Part shown: positions 49,441 to 61,424 of the stretch, piece after piece
How positions within the stretch are numbered: the stretch's first letter is position 1
Layout of the letters: each line of letters begins with the position of its first letter
Assembly: GCA_027422505.1 (NCBI GenBank)
Contig: JAPQWV010000005.1
Span: 7,135,501 to 7,199,500 of the forward strand
DNA length: 64,000 bases
Source: Craterostigma plantagineum
Lineage: Eukaryota > Streptophyta > Magnoliopsida > Lamiales > Linderniaceae
Direction of reading: 5' to 3'
Position numbers and translations under genes: made by a program
Notes under the pieces: model-generated
Seen by the model: the letters and a program-made list of their open reading frames with translations, nothing else
What the model was told of the DNA's origin: nothing
The model's database searches: none

Positions 49441-52400
49441 CAATCCAATTGGTAAACCATATACAAATAGTCAAAAACTTTCTAAACAAACCTATCTTTT
49501 CATCGTTCAGCGAGTAAAGATCATCTCTACTGCCGAACATCGTCGACACCGCCGCCCGCAGCATATAGATACCGCACTCCCCGCTGTCCGACAAATAGAA
49601 CAATTCCAGCTTTAATACCAAACTTCTTGTCGTAAAACTTCGATATGTAAAAAATAAGACATATGAAAATTACCTGAGCTTTTGTTGAGGGAACTCTACG
49701 CACCGCGTATATGTAAATTTTTCGGGGTTTTCATTTACCCTTACCAGTTGAAGCATCAACGGTATTAATTCGGAGAGTCTTTCGAGGTACGACTTCCTGA
49801 ACCGCATATCAGAATCACTACTCCGGTCGGAGTCGAAGATGTGAATGGTCCTCTCCTTGAACCGAGCGACTAGAAGTATCCAATGGGCATTAAACGCCAA
49901 TGGGATGACGGCATCCTCCGCTTGGTTCCAGTGGAGGGACGGCTTACCAGGCGCATTGATCTCTCCCGTAATGAATAGTCTGTACGATTCCGCTTTCCAT
50001 GGGCGAACACTGTCAAAGAAGGCCGCCTGTGCGAAGTTGGTATGCATGAATGCTATGCGTTCCACGGGAAGCACGTAGCGTTCTTGCATCGCAATATAAC
50101 CGTGGAATACCTCGTTGACGTGCTGCATAATAGCATAATATGTTATTAAACGAAATAATTAACTAGAACATATTGAGCCAAAAAAACGTACCGCTTCGGA
50201 GATCCAAATTTTTGGAGTAGACAGATCTTGAAGAATTTCTTGTCATAAGCCTGTATTATGCCCTGACGTCCATGGGTCGCCGTCATTCTTTCCAACTCCA
50301 CACTTACTGCATCCCAATTAGCCGCCATCGATTCAATGTGATGCTGTAAGTTGTTGAGGCGAGGTTTCGTACACGGGGGGGAGGGGGGGTCCGATTCGGC
50401 AAGGGTACAAAAGGACTGCTCAGCACCTTTGATCGTTTCTTCTCACGCTCAGGCTGTTGTCTTAACCGTTTGTACTGCTTCTTGGGCTCAGCAACCGTCT
50501 TCTCGGGCTCGGCCGCGGCCGTCTGCCTCGTCTCGGCCGTGGCCTCAACCACCGTCATCTCGGCCGCGGCCTCGGTCTGCCTCGTTGCGGCCGTCTGCCT
50601 CGTCTTGGCCGCGGCCATCTGCCTCGTCTCGGCCGTCTTCTCGGGCTCGGCTGCAGACGTCTGCCTCGTCTCGGCCGCGGCATCAACCACCGTCGTCTCA
50701 GCCGTCTTCTCGGGCTCAACCACCGTCCTCTCGGCCTCAATCACCGTCCGCTCTGCCGTCTCACACCTCGTCTCCGCTACGTTCGGCGTCCTCCCGAACA
50801 CTGGCGTATAATAACTCGTCTCTCGTTCCCGTGCCTCCCTCAACGTCTCAAAACCTAAAAATGGGAGTATTATGTTTAACTTAAGTAATATATACCAATA
50901 TAACTTTAAATGTCATTTACGTAAAGTAATGCATACCCTCGAGCACCATCGAGCGTAACGCCCTAATCTCTGTCCTCACTAAAGATAATTCTTCCCGCAC
51001 CTCCCGAACATCGGCCTCCATCCTGTCCATTCTTCTATCAATGTGAGTGATTATCGAACTCGAAGAAACAGGAGGAGGAGAGGCCCCTCGAGTACGATCA
51101 TCACGCTGTGGAGGAGGGGATGCCTCACGTGAAGGCTCTGTCGGCTGTGGAGGAGGAGACGGTGGAGGAGATGGAGCGAGCCGATGGTCAGCGCAGTAGA
51201 CCATCATCCGATTTAGAAGATGCTCCACTATCCTCTGGGATACGGCATCATCCCTGCTGCCAGGAAAGCCGGCGATCGTGCGGCCGTGATCCGATTCATA
51301 TTCAGCATCGGATGGTGTAAGCCAACACTGCACCGTCTGTGTATTTGTACGAGTTCAATCAAATTAGGGATATGCAACTCTAAAAATTCATATTATAAAT
51401 AAATATATATACTTACATTTATACCCGCATCATTGAAGACATGCTCCACCGATTCATAGTTTGGAGCAGAACTCTTGGCGAAGAATTTTGTCTTCCAATG
51501 GCACATGCGGGGTAACGGGAGGTTTTCATCGCTTTTCCTCATTGCAAAATCCCCGAGCCTCGGCCAACATTCATACGCAAGAACCTGATAAAGAGAGTAT
51601 ATTTAGTTAAAAAATGTAATAGAACTTAAATAAAGTAAATTTAATTACCTGGAGCGGTTGGACGAAGCCGCTAATATCGAAGGTCGTCTGGTGCTTTTTC
51701 TTAAAAGTCATCATCCGACGCTTCTCCACTAGGTCTTTGTTCAGACCATAGAGAACTTCGTCGAATGCTATCCTTCCCCAAGGATATTTGTTGAAGCTGT
51801 CGAAATCCTCCACCAGACGGAGCCACTCGCTCTTCACCTTCAGGTCCCTTTTCACTCTCCGCGGCCCTAGTACCGCGACGGCAAAATATAGGGCCGCGAT
51901 CTTCAACTTCTCCATGTTTACGCCCGTGCCGCCATCGGCGGTGGCGGCAGCATCGCGCATTATATCGTTGATCCTCGTCTCCAGATCGTCCAAATATATA
52001 ACCCTCTTGCCTACGAATCATAATACAGGCGTTAGTTTTTAAAATTGAAGTAAAAAAGCTTCAAAATGATAAAAATTAGGAGAATCGTACCAGGCCAATG
52101 CCTCGTTGCGATGACGGTATCACTTGATCATCGGCAGCGTGACAGTGCATGCCGGTGATTAAGCAATACTCGACCAACGAAAATCGTAATGGTCGCTCGC
52201 GAACGACCATCCACAGCTCCAAAGACTCGGGCACATGCTCCACCTGTCGGCTCATCAGATACCATAGAAGCATGTTGGAGTTGTAGTGGTCTCGGGCTGC
52301 CTTTATCAGGTTCCCGAACTGGGTCCTCGCGACCATTTCCGCCAATTCCCTTTTGTTCAGAAGCATACGAATGCGCTCGCAAGCTGTCATGTACGACGAG

Positions 52401-52807
52401 TTAAGCGTAAGGGTGGCGTGGTAGTAATTATCCGCCGGCAACTTCGTCGGGAAATAGACCTAAAAAAATTGCAAAAATAACCAATGTTAGCAAGAAAAAG
52501 CACTGTTATCCGAGTAAATTATTCGAGTATCACAAACTCGAAAAGTGAATCAGACAATCGATAATAGAACTCGAATAAAAAACCCGAATAAGCGCAAATT
52601 CAAAATTTTTACAAAACTTCACCTATAATCCCGTTCCATGTGAAATCGACGCTTACCCATCACCGAAAATAGGTCGATTGAACTAAATGAACACCAAATA
52701 CCGAAAACCCAATAAGATTAACTCACTGTCACTGTGTCGCCGTCGACAACCTCATCGACGCGGTCCCTTCGAAGCGTAGCCGGCGTAGCTCGGTTTGATT
52801 TCGTCAT
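49436..52807 (-). CDS. Ulp1-like (C48) cysteine peptidase with DUF1985-type domain, MULE-encoded
   Basis: Multi-exon gene on the minus strand. Exon 1 52727-52807 (MTKSNRATPATLRRDRVDEV, donor gtgagt). Exon 2 52091-52459 has a DUF1985-like domain (RERPLRFSLVEYCLITGMHC). Further exons are about 51655-52011, 51420-51582 (KTKFFAKSSAPNYESVEHVF) and 50939-51333 (Pro-rich, then a coiled coil). 50304-50858 has Glu/Thr/Ala-rich repeats of the type ETRQTAAAEPEK. The peptidase part is at 49670-50128 (NAHWILLVARF with catalytic His; IHIFDSD with Asp) and about 49545-49621 (DSGECGIYMLRAA with catalytic Cys). The triad is complete. At a C/G homopolymer (50378-50397) the reading shifts frame from PPPPRVRN to LNNLQHHIES, either a real lesion or a length error. 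The exon 2-3 junction phase does not fit simply. It resembles the SUMO-protease-like genes carried by plant MULEs; its role there is not known. Confidence 0.8.
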
Positions 52808-53212
52808 TGTATTCGGTGTCAGATTTGTGGAAGGATTCGATTGAGTAATTCGAGTAGGAGAAAATCGAAGAGAAGGAAAGAATTTAGGGTTGATGTGTTT
52901 GCGATTTTATTCTGACCGTTCTACTTATTATCGATTGCTACTTTATTCGAGTTTTCTATCCGAGTTTTTTTATCGAGTTCGGTACTTGAATAGTAGTTTA
53001 TGTCGGCGAGTATATACAATTCGAGTGTTTTAAAACATAAAGTCGTATAAAGTATTCGAGTTTTTTTTCGATTGTATGTAGTACTGGAATATGTCATTAC
53101 GTTGGTTAAACCGTTCTTAAACAATTTATAGTAAGGGTATTCTAGTCATTTTTCCACTCACTCCCTTTTGTTCAATTCTTTTAGGTTTCAGTCGCATTTC
53201 TCAAAATATCCC
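52808..53212. promoter_or_regulatory. MULE right end, upstream of the peptidase gene
   Basis: The region between the peptidase ATG (minus strand) and the right terminus is rich in ttcgagt words and ends actcccttttgttcaattc ... aaaatatccc. It presumably holds the promoter. Confidence 0.5.
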
Positions 53213-53420
53213 CCGTGAACGAGAAAACCAAGCAAAAAAGCAACCTTTGAGCTTTTTATGTACTGTCCTTGACCGATTTAAGGTTAGCAAGGTATGATCT
53301 GCTCTACTCTCACTTCTATCTCTATCTACAGCATGTTAGGGTTCGTTTTTTTTGACACAGAAATTTGTGCGCAGCTTCTGTTTTCAACGATTTGACCAAG
53401 TTATCATGCTCTGATTCTTT

Positions 53421-53662
53421 TTGATGTGTTTGGTAAATCAAATACTATGGTCTAATAATCAAACATTATGATTAGTTGATAATATTAGTATTCTTTTTGT
53501 TGGGAAGTTTGTGAAAGATTCCTGTTAAAGGTTTCATTAACGCCTAATTCATTCGTGTCGAGTAGACCTTGTTGTTGTACAAATTTTTAATTAATGAGCT
53601 GTAGGGAGGGATTTATGTCACCACAAACAGAGACTAAAGCAAATGTGTTTTTCAAAGCTATT
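53421..53662. mobile_element. 242-bp insert with 11-bp direct repeats
   Basis: tctgattcttt flanks both sides (53410-53420 and 53663-53673), and the other palindrome arm (around 40823-40840) has this word once, with no insert. The ends (ttgatgtgtttgg, caaagctatt) show no clear inverted repeat. Class unknown; the duplication length fits Mutator-like elements. Confidence 0.75.
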
Positions 53663-54060
53663 TCTGATTCTTTCGAAATTTATTTCTGTTGAAAGCTAAG
53701 GTCTTCCGCTTTTCATAGCCTCTTGAATCGACTTGATCCTATGCTTCTACGATTTATTACGAATTTTTGAAGTTGATCATGCGAACCTGAAACTTTTGAT
53801 ATTTGCTGTTTTCGAAAAATCCTACTGGGCAGCTGCTGTTTTTCTTAGTTTAACCCATCTATGCTGCTCCAATTGAATGTAAACTTGTCTTCCATGAAAG
53901 CTGATTTCCTAAGCTGTTCATAGCCACTGAAAATATCTTTATTGGACAGTCCTACAATTTACCTCAGAAACCCAACATCTCTACTCTGCTCAAGCCCTGA
54001 GCCCTTCGTCTCCCATATATCTCGGCGACCAAGAAGATTTATTTCGATCAGTAAAACCAA

Positions 54061-55154
54061 ATGGGAAGAAGAAAGGGTCTCGTGCCCAAAGAGTAAAGCC
54101 CTCGCAAGAGACTGGTAACTCCAGAGACAACCAGAATATATCATGAGCTCCTATCCCTGGGTGAAATATCTAAATACGAGGCTGCTCGAGATAAGGAGTC
54201 TATGAAGACACAATTGTCTTTGTTGAAATCTGAGGTGGCTATGCTTAACGAAAAAGTATTTGGTCTGGAGTTCCAATTGATCGCGGTGTTTGCTTATGTT
54301 TCTGAAGAGTACGGGGTCTTGGGGAAGAGCGGGAAAGATTTGGAATCGAAAGTGGGTAATATGAAGAGCATTATTGAAGGGGAGGGGGCTGAGATTGAGC
54401 GTTTGAAATTGGACTTGTGTGAAGTCGAGAGCCTGTTGGAGGAAGAGAACGAAAAAACTTCACATGCATGTTAAGCAATGTGAGACATTAATGGAAAGCA
54501 ATATTGTATTGGTGGAGTCGAACAAGTTGGTGGACAGATTGAAAGAGGTGATAAATCTGGTTTTTGAATGAGAAAAAGCCGATATTGCAGAGAAGGGGGA
54601 TAGAAAAATTGAGGCAAGATTTGGAGAATGTCGTGCTAGTGGCTGGGCTCGCTGAGGTTGTATCAGGCTTGCAGGAGGAGGAGAAAAGACTAAAAAGGCG
54701 TGTGGCGGAGTTGGAGCGGAGTTGTGTTGATGGTGAAGAGAAGAGAAAGGAGATGGCGACAGAGATTAATCATCTTGAGCAAGAGAATAAGGTTGTCCAA
54801 GAAATGTGTAAGGAGATTGAGGAGAACCTTGGCAAGGTGTCGAGGGAATTTGATGATGAGAGGTCAAAGATTCAAGAAATGACTGGTGAAAGAACCATGT
54901 TAGCTGCCGAAGTCAGCGAATTGAGGAGAATCGGGGCTGAACATGAAGGTACTTATTCAGAGTTGCAGAACTTCAATGGTATCAAGATGGAGAAAATCAA
55001 GAATATGGAGTATGAACTTGCTGACTATAAATGCAAGCTCGAGCTTGTTACTGCTGAAAGGGCCGACGGGAAGCAAACTCTCGAACGAGAAATTGAGAAA
55101 GCCACACAACTGAAGGAAAACTTAACATCATCAAGCTTTGCACTTCGATCTTAG
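54061..55154 (+). pseudogene. Coiled-coil protein gene, inactivated
   Basis: From ATG 54061 (MGRRKGLVPKE) an in-frame TAA is met at codon 12. The same frame then continues (HELLSLGEISKYEAARDKES, MKTQLSLLKSEVAMLNEKVF) to about 54465. A frameshift follows, another stop lies near 54568 (VINLVFE then TGA), and a long frame runs 54564-55154 with heptad-rich sequence (LKRRVAELERSC, MATEINHLEQENKVVQEMC). No introns are seen. It resembles long plant coiled-coil proteins of unknown function, but I cannot name the family. It starts just outside the right palindrome arm. A processed or decayed copy is likely. Confidence 0.65.
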
Positions 55155-55427
55155 AAGATAAACTTACGGAGCCAATGCAAAAAGATGGAGAGGGCTGTCT
55201 GTCTATATCCATGCAACCAACCGAAACCTCCTTTAAGCATGGAATCAACCTTGAATTCTGTCTATAACTCATCTACGTCTTTACAAATTAAACCACAAAT
55301 TATTTTAAACTTTTGAAAATATAATTTAATAAATATAATAATAAAATGAATATTTAGACATGTAGAAAAAACATTCAAGAAAATTATTTTTTTAATCGCA
55401 CGAGTTCTTTTAATATATTTTTTTATG
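55155..55427. other. 3' flank of the coiled-coil pseudogene
   Basis: AT-rich sequence with nothing recognised. Confidence 0.4.
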
Positions 55428-55788
55428 AGCCTGAAGCTTCTACGGGCATAGAAATAAACAAGTCTCAGCCTGTAAGCATGTGTATTTGTTCAAGTGAACT
55501 CCTACGGCTGTAGACATGTAATTGTCTCGGCTTGTAGAAATTCGATTTTTTCTCATTAAAAGCTCTACGGCCGTATAAAACGATAAGTCCCGGCCTGTAG
55601 AAAAAAATTCGTCTGGCGCAGTGAATATTCTACGGGTGTAGAGACAACGAAGCCTCAGCCTGTAGAGAATGATTCGCCCATTTTTTCTTATTTTTTTAAT
55701 ATATGTATATTTTTTTTTAAGAACACGAGCGTTGAATGCAAATACATGGGTTGCCTCCCAAGAAGCGCTTCTTTAACGTCTTAAGCCA
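55428..55788. repeat. Dispersed 350-bp repeat, copy B
   Basis: Same orientation as copy A (31330-31675), with only scattered base changes. It ends gggttgcctcccaagaagcg, then cttctttaacgtcttaagcc. Confidence 0.88.
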
Positions 55789-56404
55789 CAAATTTAGATG
55801 CTTCTAATTACTTGCAGTCGCCCAACAATTTTTAAGATGCACTACTGGCACGGTGAAAGAAGATTTAGATGACTAAATTTATTTACAGGCTTGCATTCAT
55901 TAGAAACATCGAATATGCAATAGTGCGAAAGATATATATTTGATACGAAGATTCAAAGGTTGAGGTTTTTCACAGTACGCAACTGAATTTCCTATTGTCA
56001 TTTGGGGTTTGTGCAAGATTCATTTAAATTTCAGCGTCAATGGATTACACATTAGATGTAGGAGTCATATTACTTTTATTATTGTTTTATATCATATTTG
56101 AATTTTAATTGGTTATCCCGTTGAATGTGAAATTCATTTTACTTGTATGATATAAAATAGTTGGCTGATTTCCATTTATTAGAGTAATCTTATTTTGAAC
56201 GACTGATCAAAATTATGCCATTTTAATACGATTTATTAGTGTATAATTGATTTTTTATACGCTGAAAATATATTTATTTATACGTTTTCATAGCGTAACA
56301 TATAATTAAGTATATTATTGCATGACATATTATAAATTAATGTATATATGTATTTTACTGTATTGTCATTTCCACACTTGTGTTCAATAAATGTAATAGT
56401 ATAG
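55789..56404. repeat. Dispersed AT-rich repeat family
   Basis: Includes cattcattagaaacat (55906) and 56185-56345, which matches 21225-21395 (cttattttgaacgactgatc, acgatttattagtg). No gene. Confidence 0.5.
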
Positions 56405-57302
56405 CACAACACTTGTTAATAATTAAAACTTTACCCCAACTTATAACTCAAATATATTAAAAATATCTTACATAGAGAAATAATCAAAAGAAAAATAAAA
56501 TACTTGGCGTGATTGTGACCTACTTCTTCCACGTGAGTTCGATATCTAGAACTGTCAAAACGGACCTCAGGGACGGGGCGGCGCGGGTAAGCCCGTCGTT
56601 TGGCAGGCCTGGAAATTGAAGGACCCGCTCGCCCAAATTAAAAAATAATAATTCAAAAAAATAAATAAAAAAACAATGAAAATTAAATATTTAAGCTTGA
56701 AATTAATAATCTAATCTCATAATAATAATTTATTTATATTATTAAACTTGAGAAAATTAAAAATTGGAGCTAAAAAATACTGACATACCTATATAATTTA
56801 TTTATATATCAATATTTAATAAAAAAATATCATATTTGAGCCAGCCAGGAATTATAATACGATATTTTTTTTAAATATTGATACATAATAAATTATATAG
56901 GTATGTTATTTTTTTCCCAATTTTTAAATATCATAATTTTATTTTTTTCCTTTATTTCTTTGAATTTTTTCTTTTTTTTTTTGAATTTTGTTTTTTAATT
57001 TGGGCGGGGAGGGCCTTCAATTTGCAGGCCTGCCAACCGGCGGGCTTACCCGCACCTGCCCTGCCCATGGCGGGCTAGGGTCGCCCCGCCCCGCCGGTCT
57101 GTTTTGATAGGTCTGGATATCGAACTCACGTGTGAGGAGTAGGTCACGGTCACGCCAAGTAATTTTATTTTTCTTTTGATTATTTCTTTAAATAATCTAT
57201 TTTTAATATATTTGAATTAAATTGGGGTAAAATTATAATTAACAAGTGTTGTGGTATTTGAAGATAACAATAGTGAAATTTGTAATTTTAAGTATTTTCG
57301 TG

Positions 57303-57832
57303 TGTTAGGTGAGCTTGATTTGACAATTCAACAATATTGGCTCTTTGAAACTACACGTGAGAATGGGACGAATAAATGCAACGAAGAAACTTGAATTGTC
57401 AGGCGCCGATGTCAAAAGAAACTGCTTTTGCATTATTCACGTGGGCTTGCAGTTTTTTCTACTCTTATTTTCACATGAACGAAGGTGCAAGGATTCAACT
57501 ATAAATAGCGGTGATTGAGCGAAGAGAAAATTGCCTCAGGCCATAGAACCACCAGACCACAACATCTTCAGCGAGAGTTTATTCCTCGGTCCGATATTTC
57601 TTGTATAGCCTACTCCTAATATTGTTGAAGCTGCTTTCGTATCACGTCAGTGTACGTGTCTGTAATCACTCCACATAATAAAGAAGTTCTAACCTCCGGC
57701 CCGTGGACGTAGGTCATTCTGACCGAACCACGTAAATCTCGTGTTCACTGTCCAAAGTTATTTTCGTCTCTTTTATTTATTATCGTCATTTTTTGGGCAA
57801 ATAATTATCGGGGATTTCCGCATATCCTAACA
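57303..57832 (+). repeat. 5' LTR of Copia 3
   Basis: Direct repeat of 61656-62185. A TATA box ctataaatagcgg is near 57500. Confidence 0.96.
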
Positions 57833-57873
57833 AATTAGTATCAGAGCCAACCCTGATTTATTTTTTAGCCACC

Positions 57874-60800
57874 ATGACGATAACACAAAAGTCAATTGAA
57901 AAGTTCGACAGAAATGTCAACTTTGCAATGTGGAGTATCAAGATGTATGCCATACTCATTCAAGACGGTTGTGAGGTGGCGCTTGAAGGCGCAAAGAAGA
58001 AACCAACCGAAATGAAGGACGATCAATTTAAAGAATTGGACAAGAAAGCCAGATCGGCTATTATATTAAATATCTCTTACGAGGTTTTAAAAGAGGTTGC
58101 GACGGAGACGACGGCCATGGGTATGTGGGATGCGTTAAAAGCTATCTACATGAAGAAGACTAAGGAGAATCGGCTATATTAAAGCGGAAGCTTTATAGTA
58201 TGAAAATGACGGAAGGTACTTCTATTCTCTCGCATCTCGATAAATTCAATTCTATCATTATTGATCTGGCGTATGTAGAAGTCAAAGCGACGGACGAAGA
58301 TCGGGCCATAATGTTGTTGTGTTCCCTTCCCTCGTCTTTAAAGCATTTTCGTGACACTATAATATATGGAAAAGATACGATATCGTATTCTAGTGTCAAA
58401 TCTGTATTACAATCGAAAGAACAGATAGTCAGGGATATTACGGGAGAAACAAGTGGTAGCCAGGCGAAATGCCTATTTGCACAGGGAGACCAGAACATAG
58501 AGACGCTGAAAGTAGCAGATCTAAAGAAAGGTTGAAATCCAGGTACATAAATAAAATCTATAATTTTTGCAAGAAAAAGGGTCACATCAAAGCTTATTGT
58601 TTTAAATTAAAAAATAAGGTGAAAAATAATCAGCAACTTAATAAATCCGCCGAAGCTAGTGTAGCTACTGATGAGAGCGATGAAACTATTATTGTAGCAA
58701 CTGCAAATATTGTTAGGTCTGATAATGAGTGGATCTTAGATTCGGGTTGTTCTGACCACATAAGTCGGAGTAGAGATTGTTTTTCCACATATGAAAATTT
58801 TGATGGTGGATATGTCTTAATGGGAAATGATGCTCCGTGTAAAGTTGTTGGTAAAGGTACAGTTAGGATCAAGATGTTCGACGGAATCATCCGAACGCTC
58901 ACAGAAGTCAGACATGTTCCAGATATGAAGAGAAATCTTATCTCTTTAGGCACACTTGAATCTCAAGGGTGCAGGTTCTCAGGTGAAGGTGGAGTTTTGA
59001 AAATTGCAAGAGGTGCCCTTGTCGTGATGAAAGCTTGCAGGTCTGGAAATTTATATATTCTGCAGGGAACTACTGTTACAGGTTCCGCTGTAATTTCGAC
59101 ATCCCCGGAGGTTGATACCACGAGATTATGTCATATGCGACTTGGACACATGGGAGAAAAAGGCTTGATGATTTTAAGCAAGCAGGGCCTACTTTGTGCT
59201 CAAAGTACTGGTAAGATGGACTTTTGCGAACACTATATTTTTGGGAAGCAGAAACGAGTCAGCTTCAATTCGCCAGCTGTCCACAGGACGAAAGGTACTT
59301 TGGACTATATTCATTCTGATGTATGGGGTCCTTCCCGTGTTCCGTCCAAAGGTGGTGCAAGATACATGTTGACTTCCATTGATGATTTTTCAAGGAAAGT
59401 CTAGGTCTATTTTCTTAAGCAGAAAAGTGATGTTTTCCAAACATTTAAACAATGGAAAGCTTTGATTGAAAAGCAGACAGAAAAACAGATCAAGCGTTTG
59501 CGGACAGATAATGGCTTGGAATTTTGCGGAAGCGAGTTCAATGAGTTCTGCAAAAATGAAGGAATTGCTCGACATCACACTGTTCAAATGACGCCACAAC
59601 AAAATGGTGTTGCCGAGCGCATGAACCGGACGCTTTTAGAGAGAGCTTGATGTATGATCTCCAACGCTGGGTTGACAAATGATTTTTGGGCTGAAGCTAT
59701 CGCCGCAGCATGTTATATTGTCAACCGTTCACCGTGTTCATCGATCAATTTCAAGACTCCTGAGGAAGTATGGTCAGGTACTCCTACTGATTACTCCAAC
59801 TTAAGAATATTTGGGTGCCCAGCTTATATGCACGTAAACGAGGGAAAGTTAGAGCCTAGAGCTAAGAAATGTATTTTTCTCGGTTACGCTTCAGGGGTGA
59901 AAGGATATAGATTATATAATCCTGATCCCAAGTCACCCAAATTCATAATTGGCAGAGATTTTACATTTGACGAGTCTTCTATGTTACATCCTTCAAAAGA
60001 GTCTATTAATCCCACTAATCAAGAAAAGAAGGATAGTGTACACAGCGAGGTGGAGCTCGAGATCAACAAAGATATTTCTGATGACCCTGCTACGAGTTCA
60101 ACAGATCAAGATGAGCCTGAGCCAGAACCTGATTCAGATCCTGTTGAAGATGAAAGTACCGAGAAGGAATATTCTATAGCCAAAGATAGGGAGAGACGGG
60201 AGATTCGACTACCACAACGGTACGTAAAATTAGTTTCATACGCTTTATCAGTGGCGCAAGAAACAGGTGGAGGCGACGAACCTTCTACCTACTCGGAGGC
60301 AATAAGTGATGCTAATTCTGATAAGTGGCTGGTAGCGATGAAGGAAGAAATGGAGTCTCTGCACAAGAATGGTACGTGGATTCTTGTGCCGCCGTCGAAG
60401 AAAAAACAAATAGTCGGATGTAAGTGGGTCTTCAAGAAGTAAGAAGGTTTATCTGGTTCATACGATGCAAGGTATAAAGCACGATTAGTCGCGAAAGGCT
60501 ATAGTCAGGTACAAGGTGTTGATTTTAATGACGTATTCTCACCTGTCGTTAGACATAGCTCTATTCGTGTATTACTTGCATTCGTTGCCATGCATGATTT
60601 GGAGTTAGAACAGCTTGACGTCAAGACGGCGTTCCTACATGGCGATTTAGATGAACAGATTTATATGAAGCAACCTGAAGGCTTCATAGTTGAAGGTAAA
60701 GAAGACCAAGTTTGTTGTTAAAGAAATCCTTATACGGATTAAAGCAGTCTCCAAGACAATGGTATAAATGGTTTGATTCTTTCATGTTGGGTCATGGTTT

Positions 60801-61371
60801 CTCCAAGAGCAAGTATGATAGTTGTGTTTACTTCCGGAAGTTAAATGACAGTTTGTTCATTTATCTATTGTTATATGTCGATGATATGCTCATTGCGGTT
60901 AAGAATCTTGCAGAAATTCACCAGTTGAAGGCCTTATTAAACGGTGAATTTGAGATGAAAGATTTAGGAGCAGCTAAGAAGATTTTTGGTATGGAGATTA
61001 GACGTGATAGAGGAGCTGGTAAGTTAAACGTGACCCAGGAAAATTACCTCAGGAAGGTTTTAGAGAGATTTGGCATGAACGATGCCAAACCAGTCAGCAC
61101 TCCTCTTGCTAGCCATTTTAGGCTAAGCGCTGCTCAGTCACCATCATCAGATGAGGAAGAAGCGTACATGGCACGAGTTTCTTACTCAAGTGCAGTCGGT
61201 AGTATTATGTATGCAATGGTATGTATACGTCCTGATATCATTGCAGATAAGAATGTGTTTGTCAAGAAGATCAACACAAAAGATAATCCTGCGGATATGT
61301 TTATGAAGGCTCTTCCAGTTTCCAAGTTCAAGCATTGCTTGGACTTGATTGGTGTAAAGTTGGTGAACTAG
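57874..61371 (+). pseudogene. Copia 3 gag-pol, broken, RNase H largely deleted
   Basis: The gag from ATG 57874 (FAMWSIKMYAILIQDGCEVA) is shifted near 58180 and continues to 58535. The zinc knuckle YNFCKKKGHIKAYC has lost its first Cys. The protease DSG is intact (EWILDSGCSDHIS). The integrase has LCHMRLGHM, but its second zinc Cys is Tyr (FCEHYIFGKQKRVSF); the core has IHSDVWGP, then a TAG at 59402, RTDNGLEF and GVAERMNRTLLERA. The integrase tail is at 59654-60442. In RT, the QLDVKTAFLHGD region is in the frame around 60610, and LYVDDMLIA lies within 60712-61371. After AMVCIRPDI the reading jumps to KKINTKDNPADMF, so most of RNase H is deleted. Not functional. Confidence 0.92.
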
Positions 61372-61424
61372 CCCGTCAGGGCTATGGAGGGAGGGAGATG
61401 GAAATAAAAGTATTTCAACATTAA

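Larger units (their letters stand above)
45321..53212. mobile_element. 7.9-kb MULE with transposase and Ulp1 genes, 9-bp target duplication
   Basis: The ends are gggataattt (left) and aaaatatccc (right). The flanks are ccgtgaacg on both sides (45312-45320 and 53213-53221), a 9-bp duplication as expected for Mutator-like elements. The other palindrome arm (41025-41045) shows the uninterrupted target. Inverted ends beyond the first ten bases are weak; aaaagggagt recurs three times at the left end and once inverted at the right. Inside, the transposase gene (+) and peptidase gene (-) converge, an arrangement like MuDR, with motif-rich spacers at both ends and in the middle. Confidence 0.93.
44157..53945. 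repeat. Large inverted repeat, right arm (interrupted three times)
   Basis: The arm pieces are 44157-44398, 45153-45320, 53222-53420 and 53674-53945. The interruptions are the segment 44399-45152 (holding a hAT-like MITE), the MULE at 45321-53212 with its target copy, and a 242-bp insert at 53421-53662. Each is absent from the left arm. Confidence 0.88.

Noticed and set aside
50351..50884. Long plus-strand frames (Ser/Arg-rich) opposite the peptidase gene
   Set aside because: They are complements of the repeated Glu/Thr/Ala codons of the minus-strand peptidase gene.
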